Origin: Trichocoleus sp. FACHB-40
GTDB taxonomy: Bacteria > Cyanobacteriota > Cyanobacteriia > Cyanobacteriales > FACHB-T130
Direction: 5' to 3'
Length of the DNA stretch: 64,000 nt
Assembly: GCF_014695915.1 (NCBI RefSeq)
Contig: NZ_JACJPF010000055.1
Span: 1-64,000 of the forward strand
The notes below the pieces were generated by a model, which was not told the origin of the DNA, did not search any database, and saw only the letters and a program-made list of their open reading frames with translations. The position numbers and the translations under genes are program-made. Positions 1 through 9,519 of the stretch are shown piece by piece; the first letter of the stretch is position 1, and each line of letters opens with the position of its first letter.

Positions 1-86
1 TCTCGGATATGTCCATTATCCTCTTCCTTTAATGCTTTTTGTAGTTTCTCTACTTGCTCTTGATTGAGATAATTTTTCGCTGGCAT
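1..86 (-). CDS. IS630-type transposase, N-terminal fragment (cut by window edge)
   Basis: Reading leftward from the ATG at 84-86, the frame stays open to the window edge and gives 28 residues beginning MPAKNYLNQEQ and continuing VEKLQKALKEE. This resembles the N-terminus of cyanobacterial IS630-family transposases, just ahead of their helix-turn-helix domain; the assignment is from memory of that family. The catalytic DDE part lies outside the window, so intactness cannot be judged. The two genes immediately to its right are decayed, which fits an insertion-prone spot. No terminal inverted repeat was identified on this side. Confidence 0.55.
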   Translation of the reverse strand, partial: MPAKNYLNQEQVEKLQKALKEEDNGHIR

Positions 87-125
87 CTTTCACTTGTTAG
101 ACTAAATTTACTTCCGGATTATACT

Positions 126-442
126 TTATTTAAATGCTGAACAGCTTAGAGGTTCACCAATTCCTGCCCCTGCCAAAACTGGGATAATGTACTCAACTTC
201 ATCTATTACAACTCTTCCCTCATATATATCAAAAACTCCTCTCCTCGTGCCAGTTGCATAGCTCGTTCACTTTCAACCTTAAACTATCCTAGACTTTGGA
301 CATCTTGAGTATCAAGTGCTAACCAGCCCGTTGTAAATCCTATATCCAATAACACTTCAATGGGTAATCTTTCTCCATCATCTGCAATTAAATCAATTTC
401 AAAAATTAGTTCGCCAATCTCACTGAAATTGCCTGGAATCAT
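126..442 (-). pseudogene. Decayed clan AA (retroviral-type) aspartic protease
   Basis: From ATG at 440-442 the frame reads MIPGNFSEIGELIFEIDL, then a cyanobacterial aspartic-protease-like segment. The active-site triad expected as D-T-G is D-I-G here (in LLDIGFTTGW), and a TAG stop follows SLG about 50 codons in. Past that stop the homologous reading resumes, then shifts frame around 220-235 into FDIYEGRVVIDEVEY and IIPVLAGAGIGEP before ending at 126-128. It therefore carries a damaged active site, an internal stop and one frameshift. Its start overlaps the stop of the upstream gene (ATGA), so the pair was once translationally coupled. Family recognition is by motif pattern; a sequence search would settle it. 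Confidence 0.65.
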
Positions 443-754
443 ATCTTGCCACAAGTTCCGGTTTCACTAAGGCGCATGATTCCAATCATGCCAGTAGGGT
501 ATTTATGACGAGCTTTTTGAACAGCTATTTCTTCATCGATATCAACGAAATAATCGCCACTGTTCGGCTCAATAACAATGAACCAGTTGTAATGTTCGTT
601 GATCAATTGAGGACTGACTTGTGCAAAAATCTCTCGATAACGCTGAGAAGAGCGTTTTTTCAGCTTCGTGTTTGGCCAATTCTTCTGGCGGTATTGTGTA
701 TTTTGGGAATAATCTGTCTCTACCACGAGAACGAGTTGGTTTTGTTTGAGTCAT
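439..754 (-). pseudogene. Small conserved cyanobacterial protein, frameshifted; partner of the aspartic protease
   Basis: Two overlapping frames together make one protein. The N-terminal part starts at ATG 752-754 (MTQTKPTRSRGRDRLF, KYTIPPEELAKHEAEKTL) and is preceded by an AAGGAAG ribosome-binding site. The C-terminal part lies in another frame ending at 439 (YREIFAQVSPQLINEHYNW, FIVIEPNSGDYFVDIDEE, MRLSETGTCGKI). The switch falls near an A6 run and a CTCTTCTC stretch around 645-665, consistent with a one-base indel. I know this kind of small protein as a neighbour of clan AA aspartic proteases in cyanobacteria but know no function for it. Both members of the pair being broken indicates loss of the module rather than a sequencing error in one gene. 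Confidence 0.55.
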
Positions 755-810
755 AGCTTAGCTTCCTTATTAAAAGATAAGTGTGGTTTTTGTTATTTAC
801 TAATTATACG

Positions 811-3800
811 TTACATATTCTTGGCAATTCCATAACCTCCTCCTCCGGGGGTTTCAATTACAAATACGTCCCCAGCTTGCATTTCCACAACAGATGTACT
901 TCCTAACTTTTCTACAGTTCCATCACCGCGTTCAACGCTATTTTTGCCTACTTCTCCCGCTTCACCACCGTGCAAGCCAAAGGGTGAAATAAGGCGATGA
1001 TTTGAGAGAATTCCTGCTGTCATTGGTTCGAGAAAACGCAGACGACGAATAACACCATTACCACCGCGATGATGTCCATTACCACCACTATCAGAACGAA
1101 TAGTAAAACTTTCTAGGAGAACGGGAAAGCGCCATTCTAAAACTTCTGGATCGGTGAGGCGGGAATTTGTCATGTGAGTTTGTACAGCATCAGTACCATT
1201 GAAATCTGCGCCAGCACCAGAACCGCCGCAGATTGTTTCATAATATTGATAGCGATCGCTTCCAAAGGTGAAGTTATTCATCGTCCCTTGGGAAGCTGCC
1301 AGCACGCCCAGCGCACCGTACAGCGCATCGGTTATAGATTGCGACGTTTCCACATTCCCGGCAACTACAGCAGCAGGATAACGCGGATTCAGCATACAAC
1401 CTTCGGGAATGATGATTTCTAAAGGTTTGAGACAACCAGCATTTAGAGGAATATCGTCATTTACCAAAGTACGGAAAACGTATAAAACTGCTGCTTTGCA
1501 CACTGCTGCTGGAGCATTAAAATTGGTATTTTGCTGTTGAGAAGTGCCAGTAAAATCAATCTTAGCGCTGCGAGTATATTTGTCGATGGTAATGGCAACT
1601 TGAATCGCACTACCATTATCCAGAGGATAGGTAAAACTGCCATCATTTAGAACCTCAATAACACGACGCACTGATTCTTCAGCATTATCTTGCACAAAGC
1701 CCATGTAAGCTTGTACAGTTTCTAAGCTGTAGTGTTCTACCATTTTTTGCAGTTCCTGCACGCCGCGTTTATTTGCCGCAATTTGTGCTTGCAAATCTGC
1801 AATATTCTGAGTTATATTCCTTGCTGGATAAGACGTTTGCGAAAGCGCTTCGATTAGTTCTTTTTCCCGAAATATTTCTTCAGCAACTAGCTGGAAGTTA
1901 TCTAGTAAAATTCCTTCTTCTTCTACACTTGTACTGTTGGGAGGCATGGAACCGGGAGTGATACCGCCGATGTCTGCATGGTGTCCCCGCGAGGCGACGT
2001 AGAAGAGGGGGAGAGTGGCATCAGCAAAAACTGGTGTAATAACTGTTACATCCGGCAGATGAGTACCGCCGTTGTAGGGATTGTTGGATGCAAACACATC
2101 GCCGGGTTTGAGAGTGATGCCACGCGCTGCAATAAGGCTTGTAACACTTTCACTCATTGAACCCAGATGCACGGGAATATGTGGGGCGTTGGCGACTAGC
2201 TGCCCGTATTGGTCAAAAATAGCACAAGAAAAATCTAAGCGTTCCTTGATGTTAACTGAGGAACTCGTGTTTTGTAGAGTGATGCCCATTTGTTCAGCGA
2301 TCGCGCGAAACAAATTATTGAAAATCTCCAGCATCACCGGATCTTGCGATTTTAGATTTTGGATCTTCGATTTTGGATTGATATCGGCACAACGCTGCAA
2401 AATGAGATGATTGCGATCGCTTAATTCTACTTGCCAACCAGGTTCAATCACATTCGTCCCCGTTGCTTCCATAATGATCGCAGGGCCAGAAATACAGTCT
2501 CCCGGTTGTAAATCTTCTCGCTGATACACCGGAGTCGAGTGCCACGCATCAGCAGCATATATTTGCACAGTATCAAGCGGCACAGGTGCATCCTCTGAAG
2601 TACGCGAAATAACGGACTCCTCCAGAACTTGACTCTTACCCACTACCTCAACTGAAACCGACTGAACAATCAACGCCTTCTCTGGGACAACAAAACCATA
2701 ACGCTGACGGTGCGCCCTCTCAAACTGCCCCCGCATGGCCCCAACATCCCCAAAATCGACCACCAGAGACGAATCACTTCCCTCATACCGCAAATGCACC
2801 CTCCAAAAAACCTCCTCCTTCTCTTCCTCAGCGTCCTCAGCGCCTCTGCGGTTCGTTTCCTCCCTCCCCTGCGCCTCCAACTGAGTTAAAACCTGACTTA
2901 ACGCCAACTCCTCACTCAGTTTCGCCTCCACCGCCCGTTCCCGAATAGTTCGCACATCAGCCAAACCGATACCATAAGCAGACAAAACCCCAGCATAAGG
3001 ATGAATAAACACCTGCTTCATCCCCAACGCATCAGCAATCAAACAAGCGTGTTGCCCACCAGCACCGCCAAAACAACACAAAGTATATTCCGACACATCG
3101 TAACCACGTTGAAGAGAGATTTTTTTAATCGCAGTTGCCATCTTTTCGACTGCGATCGCTAAAAATCCAGCCGCAACCGCCTCCGGTGTCCGGTTGTCCC
3201 CAATAGACACCGCTAGTTGAGTAAACTTTTGCCGCACCACTTCTGCATCCAGTGGCAAATCCCCATTTGGCCCAAACAACTTCGGGAACAATGCAGATTG
3301 CAACTTACCCACCATCACATTGCAATCCGTCACCGTTAACGGGCCACTTTTGCAATAACACGCAGGGCCAGGATTCGCGCCAGCTGACTCTGGCCCCACC
3401 CGATATCGCGATCCATCGAATTGCAGAATCGAACCACCACCAGCAGCAACCGTGTGAATTGCCATCATCGGCGTTCGCAGACGCACACCAGCAACTTCCG
3501 TCTCAAAGGTGCGTTCATATTCGCCTGCGTAGTGGGCGACATCGGTGGAAGTACCACCCATGTCAAAGCTGATAATTTTGTTAAATCCCGCCATCCGGCT
3601 TGTTTGCACCGCCCCAACAATTCCCCCAGCAGGGCCAGAGAGAATGCTATCTTTACCTTGAAAAGCTTTAGCCTCCGCAAGCCCGCCGTTGGATTGCATA
3701 AATTGTAAGGACGGGGAAAGCCGACTACTGTTTGGATTGGGCAAACCTAACCCCTCTCCCCCTTCCCTACTAGGAAAGGAGGAGTGGCCCCTCTCCTCAT

Positions 3801-4551
3801 AGGAGGGTTGGGGAGAGGTTAACCCAGATATATTGTTTCCGCCCGTACTACCCAACTGACTTGCAACTCGATCCACATATCGCCGCAGAATGGGCGACAA
3901 ATAAGCATCAACAACAGTGGTATCGCCGCGACTCACCAACTTCATCAACGGGCTGACTTCGTGAGATACCGAGACTTGAGTAAACCCAATTTTTCGCGCC
4001 AATGCTGCAACTTGTTTCTCGTGTTCCGGGTAGCGATAACCGTGCATGAATGCGATCGCGCAAGACCGAATGCCGTCATCGTATGCTTGTTGAAGAGACG
4101 TTGCATACGTCTCTACCAGCGGAATTAGCTCTTCCCCTTGGGCGCTGTAGCGTTCCTCCACCTCGATCGTTCGCTCATACAACATCTCTGGCAGTACAAT
4201 GTCACGGGCGAAAATATCGGGACGGTTTTGATAACCAATGCGGAGGGCATCGCCAAAACCTTTGGTGATAATTAGGAGAGTGCGATCGCCTTTGCGTTCC
4301 AGCAGCGCATTCGTTGCCACCGTCGTTCCCATCTTCACCACCGCAATCTGTTGGGAGGGAATCGGTGCATCAGCAGCAATACCCAAAATATCCCTAATTC
4401 CCTGCACAGGCGCATCAGCGTAGCGTTCCGGATTCTCCGACAGCAGCTTATGAATTACCAACTGCCCATCGGGACGACGCGCCACAATATCAGTAAACGT
4501 ACCACCCCGATCGATCCAGAATTGCCAGCGGTTATCAAAGGTGGTATTCAT
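811..4551 (-). CDS. Fused hydantoinase A/B, 5-oxoprolinase-type, with repeat-derived insertions
   Basis: A 1246-residue protein joining both halves of the ATP-dependent hydantoinase/5-oxoprolinase family, which opens 5-oxoproline to glutamate in cytosolic glutathione turnover; other cyclic-amide substrates are possible. The A half (residues 1 to about 720) begins with the ATPase-like motif [10 protein letters not shown] and has [11 protein letters not shown] and GGAGGQHAC. The B half (about 738-1246) starts at [17 protein letters not shown] and carries [15 protein letters not shown] and [10 protein letters not shown]. The start has a GAGGAG ribosome-binding site. Three stretches look like translated intergenic repeats: residues about 243-268, 565-575 ([11 protein letters not shown]) and 724-735 ([11 protein letters not shown]), the last lying exactly at the A/B junction. 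The frame is intact throughout, so the gene may be functional. Confidence 0.85.
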   Translation of the reverse strand: MNTTFDNRWQFWIDRGGTFTDIVARRPDGQLVIHKLLSENPERYADAPVQGIRDILGIAADAPIPSQQIAVVKMGTTVATNALLERKGDRTLLIITKGFGDALRIGYQNRPDIFARDIVLPEMLYERTIEVEERYSAQGEELIPLVETYATSLQQAYDDGIRSCAIAFMHGYRYPEHEKQVAALARKIGFTQVSVSHEVSPLMKLVSRGDTTVVDAYLSPILRRYVDRVASQLGSTGGNNISGLTSPQPSYEERGHSSFPSREGGEGLGLPNPNSSRLSPSLQFMQSNGGLAEAKAFQGKDSILSGPAGGIVGAVQTSRMAGFNKIISFDMGGTSTDVAHYAGEYERTFETEVAGVRLRTPMMAIHTVAAGGGSILQFDGSRYRVGPESAGANPGPACYCKSGPLTVTDCNVMVGKLQSALFPKLFGPNGDLPLDAEVVRQKFTQLAVSIGDNRTPEAVAAGFLAIAVEKMATAIKKISLQRGYDVSEYTLCCFGGAGGQHACLIADALGMKQVFIHPYAGVLSAYGIGLADVRTIRERAVEAKLSEELALSQVLTQLEAQGREETNRRGAEDAEEEKEEVFWRVHLRYEGSDSSLVVDFGDVGAMRGQFERAHRQRYGFVVPEKALIVQSVSVEVVGKSQVLEESVISRTSEDAPVPLDTVQIYAADAWHSTPVYQREDLQPGDCISGPAIIMEATGTNVIEPGWQVELSDRNHLILQRCADINPKSKIQNLKSQDPVMLEIFNNLFRAIAEQMGITLQNTSSSVNIKERLDFSCAIFDQYGQLVANAPHIPVHLGSMSESVTSLIAARGITLKPGDVFASNNPYNGGTHLPDVTVITPVFADATLPLFYVASRGHHADIGGITPGSMPPNSTSVEEEGILLDNFQLVAEEIFREKELIEALSQTSYPARNITQNIADLQAQIAANKRGVQELQKMVEHYSLETVQAYMGFVQDNAEESVRRVIEVLNDGSFTYPLDNGSAIQVAITIDKYTRSAKIDFTGTSQQQNTNFNAPAAVCKAAVLYVFRTLVNDDIPLNAGCLKPLEIIIPEGCMLNPRYPAAVVAGNVETSQSITDALYGALGVLAASQGTMNNFTFGSDRYQYYETICGGSGAGADFNGTDAVQTHMTNSRLTDPEVLEWRFPVLLESFTIRSDSGGNGHHRGGNGVIRRLRFLEPMTAGILSNHRLISPFGLHGGEAGEVGKNSVERGDGTVEKLGSTSVVEMQAGDVFVIETPGGGGYGIAKNM
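2346..2380 (-). repeat. Dispersed AAAATC-type repeat inside the oxoprolinase gene (A/B junction)
   Basis: On the coding strand this reads as AAAATCnAAnATC units and is translated [10 protein letters not shown]. Near-identical units (AAAATCCAAAATCC) occur in the intergenic DNA just before narM at 37453-37488, so the segment looks like a dispersed repeat read in frame as an interdomain linker. Confidence 0.55.
2825..2858 (-). repeat. Dispersed GCAGAGGCGCTGAGG repeat inside the oxoprolinase gene
   Basis: Coding-strand sequence GAACCGCAGAGGCGCTGAGG followed by ACGCTGAGGAAG is translated [11 protein letters not shown]. The same family is intergenic at 25387-25416 and 27718-27757 and is also coding inside cobN at 62650-62683. 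Confidence 0.65.
3746..3822 (-). repeat. Dispersed inverted repeat (CTAACCCCTCTCC/GGGGAGAGGTTAA) inside the oxoprolinase gene
   Basis: The outer arms ACCTAACCCCTCTCC and GGGGAGAGGTTAACCC face each other, with a GC-rich centre containing CTAGGAAAGGAGG. It resembles the CCCCAACCCCT/AGGGGTTGGGG hairpin found between genes at 13424-13462. Here it is read in frame as a low-complexity insert ([20 protein letters not shown]). Confidence 0.55.
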
Positions 4552-4713
4552 CGCTATTGCTCCTCAAAATAAAAGGATTTCTATAGCAATCCTAAGCGAT
4601 TTGTAAAATGCTGCTCAGAGGTCATTGATCAAGAAAATTTTATCGTCCCAACCCTCCATCAATGGCGAGGCTTTTAATAGTATCCAGTTCCGCCTTGTTA
4701 AACAGGGAACAGG

Positions 4714-4971
4714 ATGGATATTCTGGACTGGAGTTTCCTGAAACGCTCACATCAGGTTTCCGTCAAGGGTTCACTGATCATGTACGGCGTGTTACTTCTA
4801 ACTGTGTTTGTTGACTTGATTGTGGCAGTCGGCGTTGCCATGTTCATTGCCAATATCTTGACAATCGAACGTTTGTCGAGTGTGCAATCTCAAGATGTGA
4901 AGACGATTACCGATGCAGACGATGCGATTTTGCTTCATCCCACGAGATCATCTGGTGCGGAATCGTGTTGA
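4714..4971 (+). pseudogene. SulP-family anion transporter remnant
   Basis: The reading begins MDILDWSFLKRSHQVSVKG and continues with the hydrophobic MYGVLLLTVFVDLIVAVG and ANILTIERLSSVQSQDVK. This matches the last transmembrane segment and the start of the STAS-domain linker of cyanobacterial SulP/BicA-type sulfate or bicarbonate transporters. A full protein is about 550 residues; only about 70 are recognisable, with no N-terminal domain and no STAS domain. It is therefore a deletion remnant. Similarity stops near 4936, where another frame (next entry) takes over. Confidence 0.6.
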
Positions 4972-5071
4972 CGCATTACGCCAAGCGGTGGCGTTAGTAA
5001 ATGGACAACCAGCGATGGCGAGAAATACAGCCCAGGGTGACATTGGTGATATTGGATACCAGCCTGCATAA
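4934..5071 (+). pseudogene. Unidentified C-terminal gene fragment
   Basis: In frame from 4934 to the TAA at 5069-5071 the sequence reads FIPRDHLVRNRVDALRQAV, then ALVNGQPAMARNTAQGDIG and DIGYQPA. This looks like a real protein C-terminus fused by deletion to the SulP remnant, but I do not recognise the family. It has no start codon or ribosome-binding site of its own, and a strong terminator hairpin follows. Confidence 0.3.
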
Positions 5072-5106
5072 AGCGGAATCCGCCTGTTAAACTGAAGTTT
5101 GCTTTT

Positions 5107-5153
5107 AAAAAATCGCCCTACCTCATAGACGCTGTGAGGTAGGGCGATTTTTT
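5107..5153 (+). terminator. Intrinsic terminator hairpin
   Basis: A perfect 19-bp inverted repeat (arms 5107-5125 and 5135-5153, core TCGCCCTACCTCA/TGAGGTAGGGCGA) with a 9-nt loop and A6/T6 at the ends. It works in either orientation and presumably ended the now decayed gene to its left. Confidence 0.85.
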
Positions 5154-5381
5154 AGGGCGGAGTTAGTGGGTTTATTAAGCTGAATGCGCTTTAAATTCAG
5201 CCTCTTTCTGGCGCTAAGGTTAAATTGCTGGCTGTTCTAACACTAAATTAGGAGTAGAACAGCCAAACTGCGATTAAGATACATATATTTCCCGATTGAA
5301 TAAATAAGCAATCTGCGTCATTAGACTAGGATTTTGCTTTCATTGGTTTAATCTGACATTTAATATCCACTCCTTCCGGCA
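5154..5381. other. Intergenic region upstream of the RNase D-like gene
   Basis: The region contains two small hairpins, GCTGAAT/ATTCAGC near 5178-5202 and GGCTGTTCTA/TAGAACAGCC near 5229-5264. I see no gene and no clear promoter. Confidence 0.4.
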
Positions 5382-6311
5382 ATGCCATATATCACCAACC
5401 CTAACGATATCAGTTCACAGATTGCAGCATATACTCAGGCGAAAACTCTCTGGGTTGATACAGAAGTTGCTGACTACAAGACCAAAAAACCGAGATTATC
5501 TCTGATTCAGGTATTAGATGAATCCACAGATTTGAGTGGCGATCGCGTCTTTATCTTAGATATCTTAGAATACCCGGATATTGCCGATATATTTATAGAA
5601 AAAATCATGTTAAATCCGGCGATTGAAAAGGTGTTTCACAATTCCAGCTTTGACCTAAAGTTTTTGGGTAAAACTAAAGCTAAAAATGTAATCTGCACTT
5701 TAGAAATAGCCAAAACAATTCCCTACTATCTGCTACCAGCCCCGAATCTGCAACTGAAAACCTTGGCAGAAAACCTATGTTATTTTCCTAATGTGGACAA
5801 AACCCAAAGCCAAAGCGATTGGGGACAGCGACCTTTGACAAAAAGCCAGTTACACTATGCAAAAATGGATCCAGTTTATCTGGCTCACGTACATCATCGG
5901 CTGTTGCAATTAACTCAGCTAATTAATCCAAATCCATCAGATGAAGATTTAACAGCACTCGGTCAACGCTATCGAGAAATTGAGCATGATTGGAAATCGC
6001 TGGATACAGAAATTAACCATATTAAAGACCGAATTAAAGCAGCAATGCAGGCACAGAATTTAGCAGAAAGCGATTATTTTAAACTCTCCAGCTATGAGAA
6101 AACTACTAAAAAAGTATCTTTTGACGAGTTGGCAAAATTTGCACAACAGCGAGGTATCAACTTAGATTTTCCGATAACGCTGACGCAAAATTTACAAAAA
6201 CAATTAGGCTTAACAGATGGATTGCCGATACAAGAGGAGAAAAGCATTACCTCACGGCTGAATTTCAGAGAAAAAGAACAAGATGAGGCGGATGATGATA
6301 TTTTGTTTTAG
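5382..6311 (+). CDS. RNase D-like 3'-5' exonuclease (DEDDy)
   Basis: A 309-residue protein whose first 190 residues form a DEDDy exonuclease domain. Exo I is D26-x-E28 in LWVDTEVA, Exo II is D91 in HNSSFDLKFL, and Exo III is Y159-x3-D163 in YAKMD. All four catalytic acids and the tyrosine are present, so it should be an active metal-dependent exonuclease trimming RNA 3' ends. The C-terminal third is a charged helical region, not an obvious HRDC domain. That makes it shorter than E. coli RNase D (about 375 residues), and the substrate is uncertain. It stands alone between intergenic repeats. Confidence 0.85.
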   Translation: MPYITNPNDISSQIAAYTQAKTLWVDTEVADYKTKKPRLSLIQVLDESTDLSGDRVFILDILEYPDIADIFIEKIMLNPAIEKVFHNSSFDLKFLGKTKAKNVICTLEIAKTIPYYLLPAPNLQLKTLAENLCYFPNVDKTQSQSDWGQRPLTKSQLHYAKMDPVYLAHVHHRLLQLTQLINPNPSDEDLTALGQRYREIEHDWKSLDTEINHIKDRIKAAMQAQNLAESDYFKLSSYEKTTKKVSFDELAKFAQQRGINLDFPITLTQNLQKQLGLTDGLPIQEEKSITSRLNFREKEQDEADDDILF

Positions 6312-6550
6312 GAGTCGTTTTGCTTGCAATAGCCATAAATAGTAGCTTGGGTTAAGCGATCGCGCAACCCAACTCACACCTTAATGAAACTTACGCGAGG
6401 TTCCTCCAATCACTCTACAGAGATTATGGGTTGAAGATCGGGCTTGATATGATGGGTAACACCCACCATACTAACTTTTATCCGGAATAGCATAATACTC
6501 TCTTGTAAGCAACCTCCGTAACTCACCAAATTCTTAAAGAGGTGTATATT

Positions 6551-8542
6551 ATGCTTCCAGATTTATTGAACCGCAAACAGACTCACTTTGTATTGTTGCG
6601 ACCAGGAAAAATTGACCCACCACCAACGCTTTACATCGGCAATTTTCAAAAAAATAGTTCAGATGAATTTGCAAATTTTCAAGAATTCGACCTCATTCAA
6701 TCGAAAGAATTTCCCGAAGTGTGGGAAATACCAGCCGCAGATTGCAATTTAAAAAAAGGACAAGTGTACTTTTACTGGTTCAAAGTACGCGATACCGATG
6801 CTTATCATGGTAAAAATGAAATTTATTATTGCACCGATCCCACAGCTTACACAGTTGATCGGCGTTTTATTGCTCCGAAGGGATTATCAGGAGAAGGTAG
6901 TAAAGACCCAGCCAGTGTAATACTTTATCAGGATGGAATGCTGATTCCGTGCGATCCAGAGGGGCAAACTGCGAATTGGCAAGGAGATACTACAGAAAAG
7001 CTGCAACCGAATAATCGGCTAGTTATTTACGAGTTGCCCACACGCTGGACTAAAATTAATTCGGATGGGGAAATTCCCGAAGGAAATGGCACTTTTCGCG
7101 ATGTACTGGCGCTAGTAGAAAAACAAGCGATCGCGCCTAGTTTTCTTGGAGTTGAAGAACTTCAGCAAGGTCATGCCCATTTAGTTGAATTGGGTGTCAA
7201 TGCTTTAGAACTTTTGCCACCGCAAGATAGCGATGATAAAACAAATTGGGGCTATGGTACAGCTAACTATTTCACCGCAGATTTTGATTTAGGTCGCCCG
7301 GATAGTCAGAATGCACCCACCGCTTCTATCGATTTAGCGGATTTAATCAGAGTTTGTCATCAGTATGGAGTGCGGTTTTTCCTTGATGTTGTGATGGCTT
7401 TTTCGCGCAACAATCCTTACCACAACGTCAATTTTCTGGATTTTTACATCAAGTTTGGTAGCGGCGATCCCGAACAAGGAAACCGGGATGGATTTGGCGG
7501 GGATTTGTTTAAATACAATTATTGGGTAGAAGGTTATCACCCACTTACAGGCAAATTTTCCCGATTTGTTCCGGCGCGTGAATACATGAAAGCCCACATT
7601 GCCCACTGGATAGATTATTACCGTGTGGATGGTTTACGGCTGGATAGTGTTAATAATGTTGCCAATTATGACTTTTTACAAGAATTCAAAGACTATGCGC
7701 GATCGCTTTGGCAAGAACGAGGCGGAAAGGGCGATAAATTTACTGTAATTGGTGAAGAACTAAGCGTACCTCTGGATTTAGTTTATCAAAATCGTCTCGA
7801 TGGGCTGTGGAACGAAAAGTTTAAGCAGATTATCCGCCGGGTAATTTTAGGAAATAGTGCTTTTGATGAACCCAGCTTTGAATGGAGTGTCCGGAAACTC
7901 ATTGATTGTAGAAACTTAGGTTTTACAGATGGTTCGCAAGCTGTTAACTATCTAACTTCTCATGATGTGGGAGGATTTGGAAACGAGCGAATTTACAGCT
8001 ACTTGACTAACAATGGAGTTTTTGACACAGAAAATCGTATTAAATTAGCTTTTGTTTGTCTTCTCACTGCTGTAGGAATTCCGATGATTTTAGCAGGAGA
8101 TGAATTTGCCGATCAAAATGACTTGTCTACTTCAGATGACCATAAAAAACAAGTTGATCCAGTTAACTACAGCCGCATGGATGATGATTGGCGAAAGCGT
8201 ATTTTCGGCTACGTTTCCAGATTAGTAAAGTTCCGCACTACTTCTGACGCATTAGCAATAAACGACACTAACTTTATTCATGTCGATTTCAATGAAGGTA
8301 AGCGCGTTATTGTTTGGCAGCGAGGTAAAGACGATAACGTAGTAGTCGTGGTAGCGAATTTTTCTGAATATGGCACGCCCGATCCTAATAATCCTAACGC
8401 TAAGTATGTTGTACCAAATTGGCCGGCAACACCCCCTGGCAAGCAGTGGAAAGAAATAACGCAAGAACGCATGGTTTCCGGAGAATGGGCTGGGAAAGAG
8501 CCAATTTTCCCGTGGGAAGCTAAAGTTTACGCGCTAGTTTAA
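6551..8542 (+). CDS. GH13 alpha-amylase family glycoside hydrolase
   Basis: The protein has 663 residues from the ATG at 6551, chosen because AGAGG lies 8-12 nt upstream; an in-frame GTG at 6542 is inside that ribosome-binding site. An N-terminal beta-rich domain of about 110 residues, as in CBM48-type enzymes, precedes a (beta/alpha)8 barrel with the GH13 regions: DVVMAFSRNN (I), GLRLDSVNN with the nucleophile Asp near residue 364 (II), VIGEE with the acid/base Glu near 402 (III), and LTSHDVGG (IV). A C-terminal beta domain follows. There is no signal peptide, so it acts in the cytosol on glycogen or maltooligosaccharides. Subfamily (branching, debranching or trehalose-related) cannot be fixed by eye. 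Confidence 0.85.
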   Translation: MLPDLLNRKQTHFVLLRPGKIDPPPTLYIGNFQKNSSDEFANFQEFDLIQSKEFPEVWEIPAADCNLKKGQVYFYWFKVRDTDAYHGKNEIYYCTDPTAYTVDRRFIAPKGLSGEGSKDPASVILYQDGMLIPCDPEGQTANWQGDTTEKLQPNNRLVIYELPTRWTKINSDGEIPEGNGTFRDVLALVEKQAIAPSFLGVEELQQGHAHLVELGVNALELLPPQDSDDKTNWGYGTANYFTADFDLGRPDSQNAPTASIDLADLIRVCHQYGVRFFLDVVMAFSRNNPYHNVNFLDFYIKFGSGDPEQGNRDGFGGDLFKYNYWVEGYHPLTGKFSRFVPAREYMKAHIAHWIDYYRVDGLRLDSVNNVANYDFLQEFKDYARSLWQERGGKGDKFTVIGEELSVPLDLVYQNRLDGLWNEKFKQIIRRVILGNSAFDEPSFEWSVRKLIDCRNLGFTDGSQAVNYLTSHDVGGFGNERIYSYLTNNGVFDTENRIKLAFVCLLTAVGIPMILAGDEFADQNDLSTSDDHKKQVDPVNYSRMDDDWRKRIFGYVSRLVKFRTTSDALAINDTNFIHVDFNEGKRVIVWQRGKDDNVVVVVANFSEYGTPDPNNPNAKYVVPNWPATPPGKQWKEITQERMVSGEWAGKEPIFPWEAKVYALV

Positions 8543-8547
8543 TAAAA

Positions 8548-8591
8548 CGCAAAGGGACGCAAAGTAGAATTTTTCTGTGCGTCCCTTTGCG
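8548..8591. terminator. Bidirectional terminator between convergent genes
   Basis: Inverted repeat CGCAAAGGGACGCA (8548-8561) and TGCGTCCCTTTGCG (8578-8591), placed between the convergent amylase and peptidase genes. The arms resemble a widespread cyanobacterial ACGCAAAGG repeat. Confidence 0.75.
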
Positions 8592-8621
8592 ATTACCTTT
8601 GCGTTAAAAATTATTCCCCCT

Positions 8622-9461
8622 TTACAGACGGCGAATACCCTCGCTTAAACCGCGACAAACTCCGGTGAGGAAGTCTAAATCGAGGGTGTCGATGCGATCG
8701 CTTGTCTGATGGTAGTGCGGATTTCGCATAAAAGCCGTATCCGTCACCATCATCGCCCGATAACCATTGTCCCAAAAAGGAGCATGATCACTTAGTCGCG
8801 TCTGACGGACAATTAAACCTCTATTCGGAACAGGCAACCACTCAGCTGGCGTGCCAACTTTACGAATGTTACTGCTAAGACGAATCAAGTCAGGAATTGC
8901 CGTTAAATTGCCAATTAAAGCAATGAAATCACCCCGATTCGGGTAAAAGCGTTCTAAACCAGCCGGATAGCGTTGCGAACCAGGCGTAGAATCGCAATAT
9001 CCCAGCATTTCTAAAGACAGCATCAATCGTATTGGTTGCCCTTGTTTCTTCAAATCAGCGGCATATTGCTGACTACCCAATAAGCCGTATTCTTCCATAT
9101 CAAATGCCACAAATTGCATTGGATATTTTATTGGTTCTGCCGCGAAAATTCTCGCCAATTCCAACAGTGCGGCGACACCAGTAGCATTATCATCTGCACC
9201 AGGAGTTCCAGGTACAGCATCATAATGAGCGCCGATTAAAATCGGTGGTTTTTGATTCTTGGCACTAGCTGGTAAGTTCAGGATTAAATTTTGATGGGTT
9301 TTACCCCTTATCTGGAATTCATAAGTTTCTACTGTTCCCCACTGTGCCAAATGTTCGCGGATGTATTGCTGGACATAAAAATGTCCTGAACTTGCCAGAT
9401 AAGGATCGCGATCGCGTACTATCTGCTTAAGATGTGTATGTAGCTGCTCTTTTAAATCCAA
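8622..9461 (-). CDS. M28-family zinc aminopeptidase
   Basis: A di-zinc peptidase of the M28 family: GAHYDAVPGTPGADDNATG supplies the first metal His/Asp and the bridging Asp, DMEEYGLLGS the catalytic Glu and metal Glu, LEMLGYCD the next acidic ligand, and NPHYHQTSDRIDTLD the last His. I place the start at TTG 9459-9461 (LDLKEQLHTH) because a perfect AGGAGG lies 9 nt upstream (9471-9476). The longer frame to 9497 also begins with TTG but lacks such a site. The protein has 279 residues and no signal peptide, so a cytosolic or periplasm-independent role in peptide breakdown is likely. Substrate is unknown. Confidence 0.85.
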   Translation of the reverse strand: MDLKEQLHTHLKQIVRDRDPYLASSGHFYVQQYIREHLAQWGTVETYEFQIRGKTHQNLILNLPASAKNQKPPILIGAHYDAVPGTPGADDNATGVAALLELARIFAAEPIKYPMQFVAFDMEEYGLLGSQQYAADLKKQGQPIRLMLSLEMLGYCDSTPGSQRYPAGLERFYPNRGDFIALIGNLTAIPDLIRLSSNIRKVGTPAEWLPVPNRGLIVRQTRLSDHAPFWDNGYRAMMVTDTAFMRNPHYHQTSDRIDTLDLDFLTGVCRGLSEGIRRL

Positions 9462-9519
9462 TTTCCTATCCCTCCTGATTTTCCCACTAAGTGACAAAAA
9501 TAGTCTCCCCTGTGAGTGC

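Noticed and set aside
811-4551. Two separate genes hyuA and hyuB joined by a sequencing error
   Set aside because: The frame is continuous without a stop or shift at the junction, and fused forms of this family are known. The repeat-like linker explains the odd sequence there.
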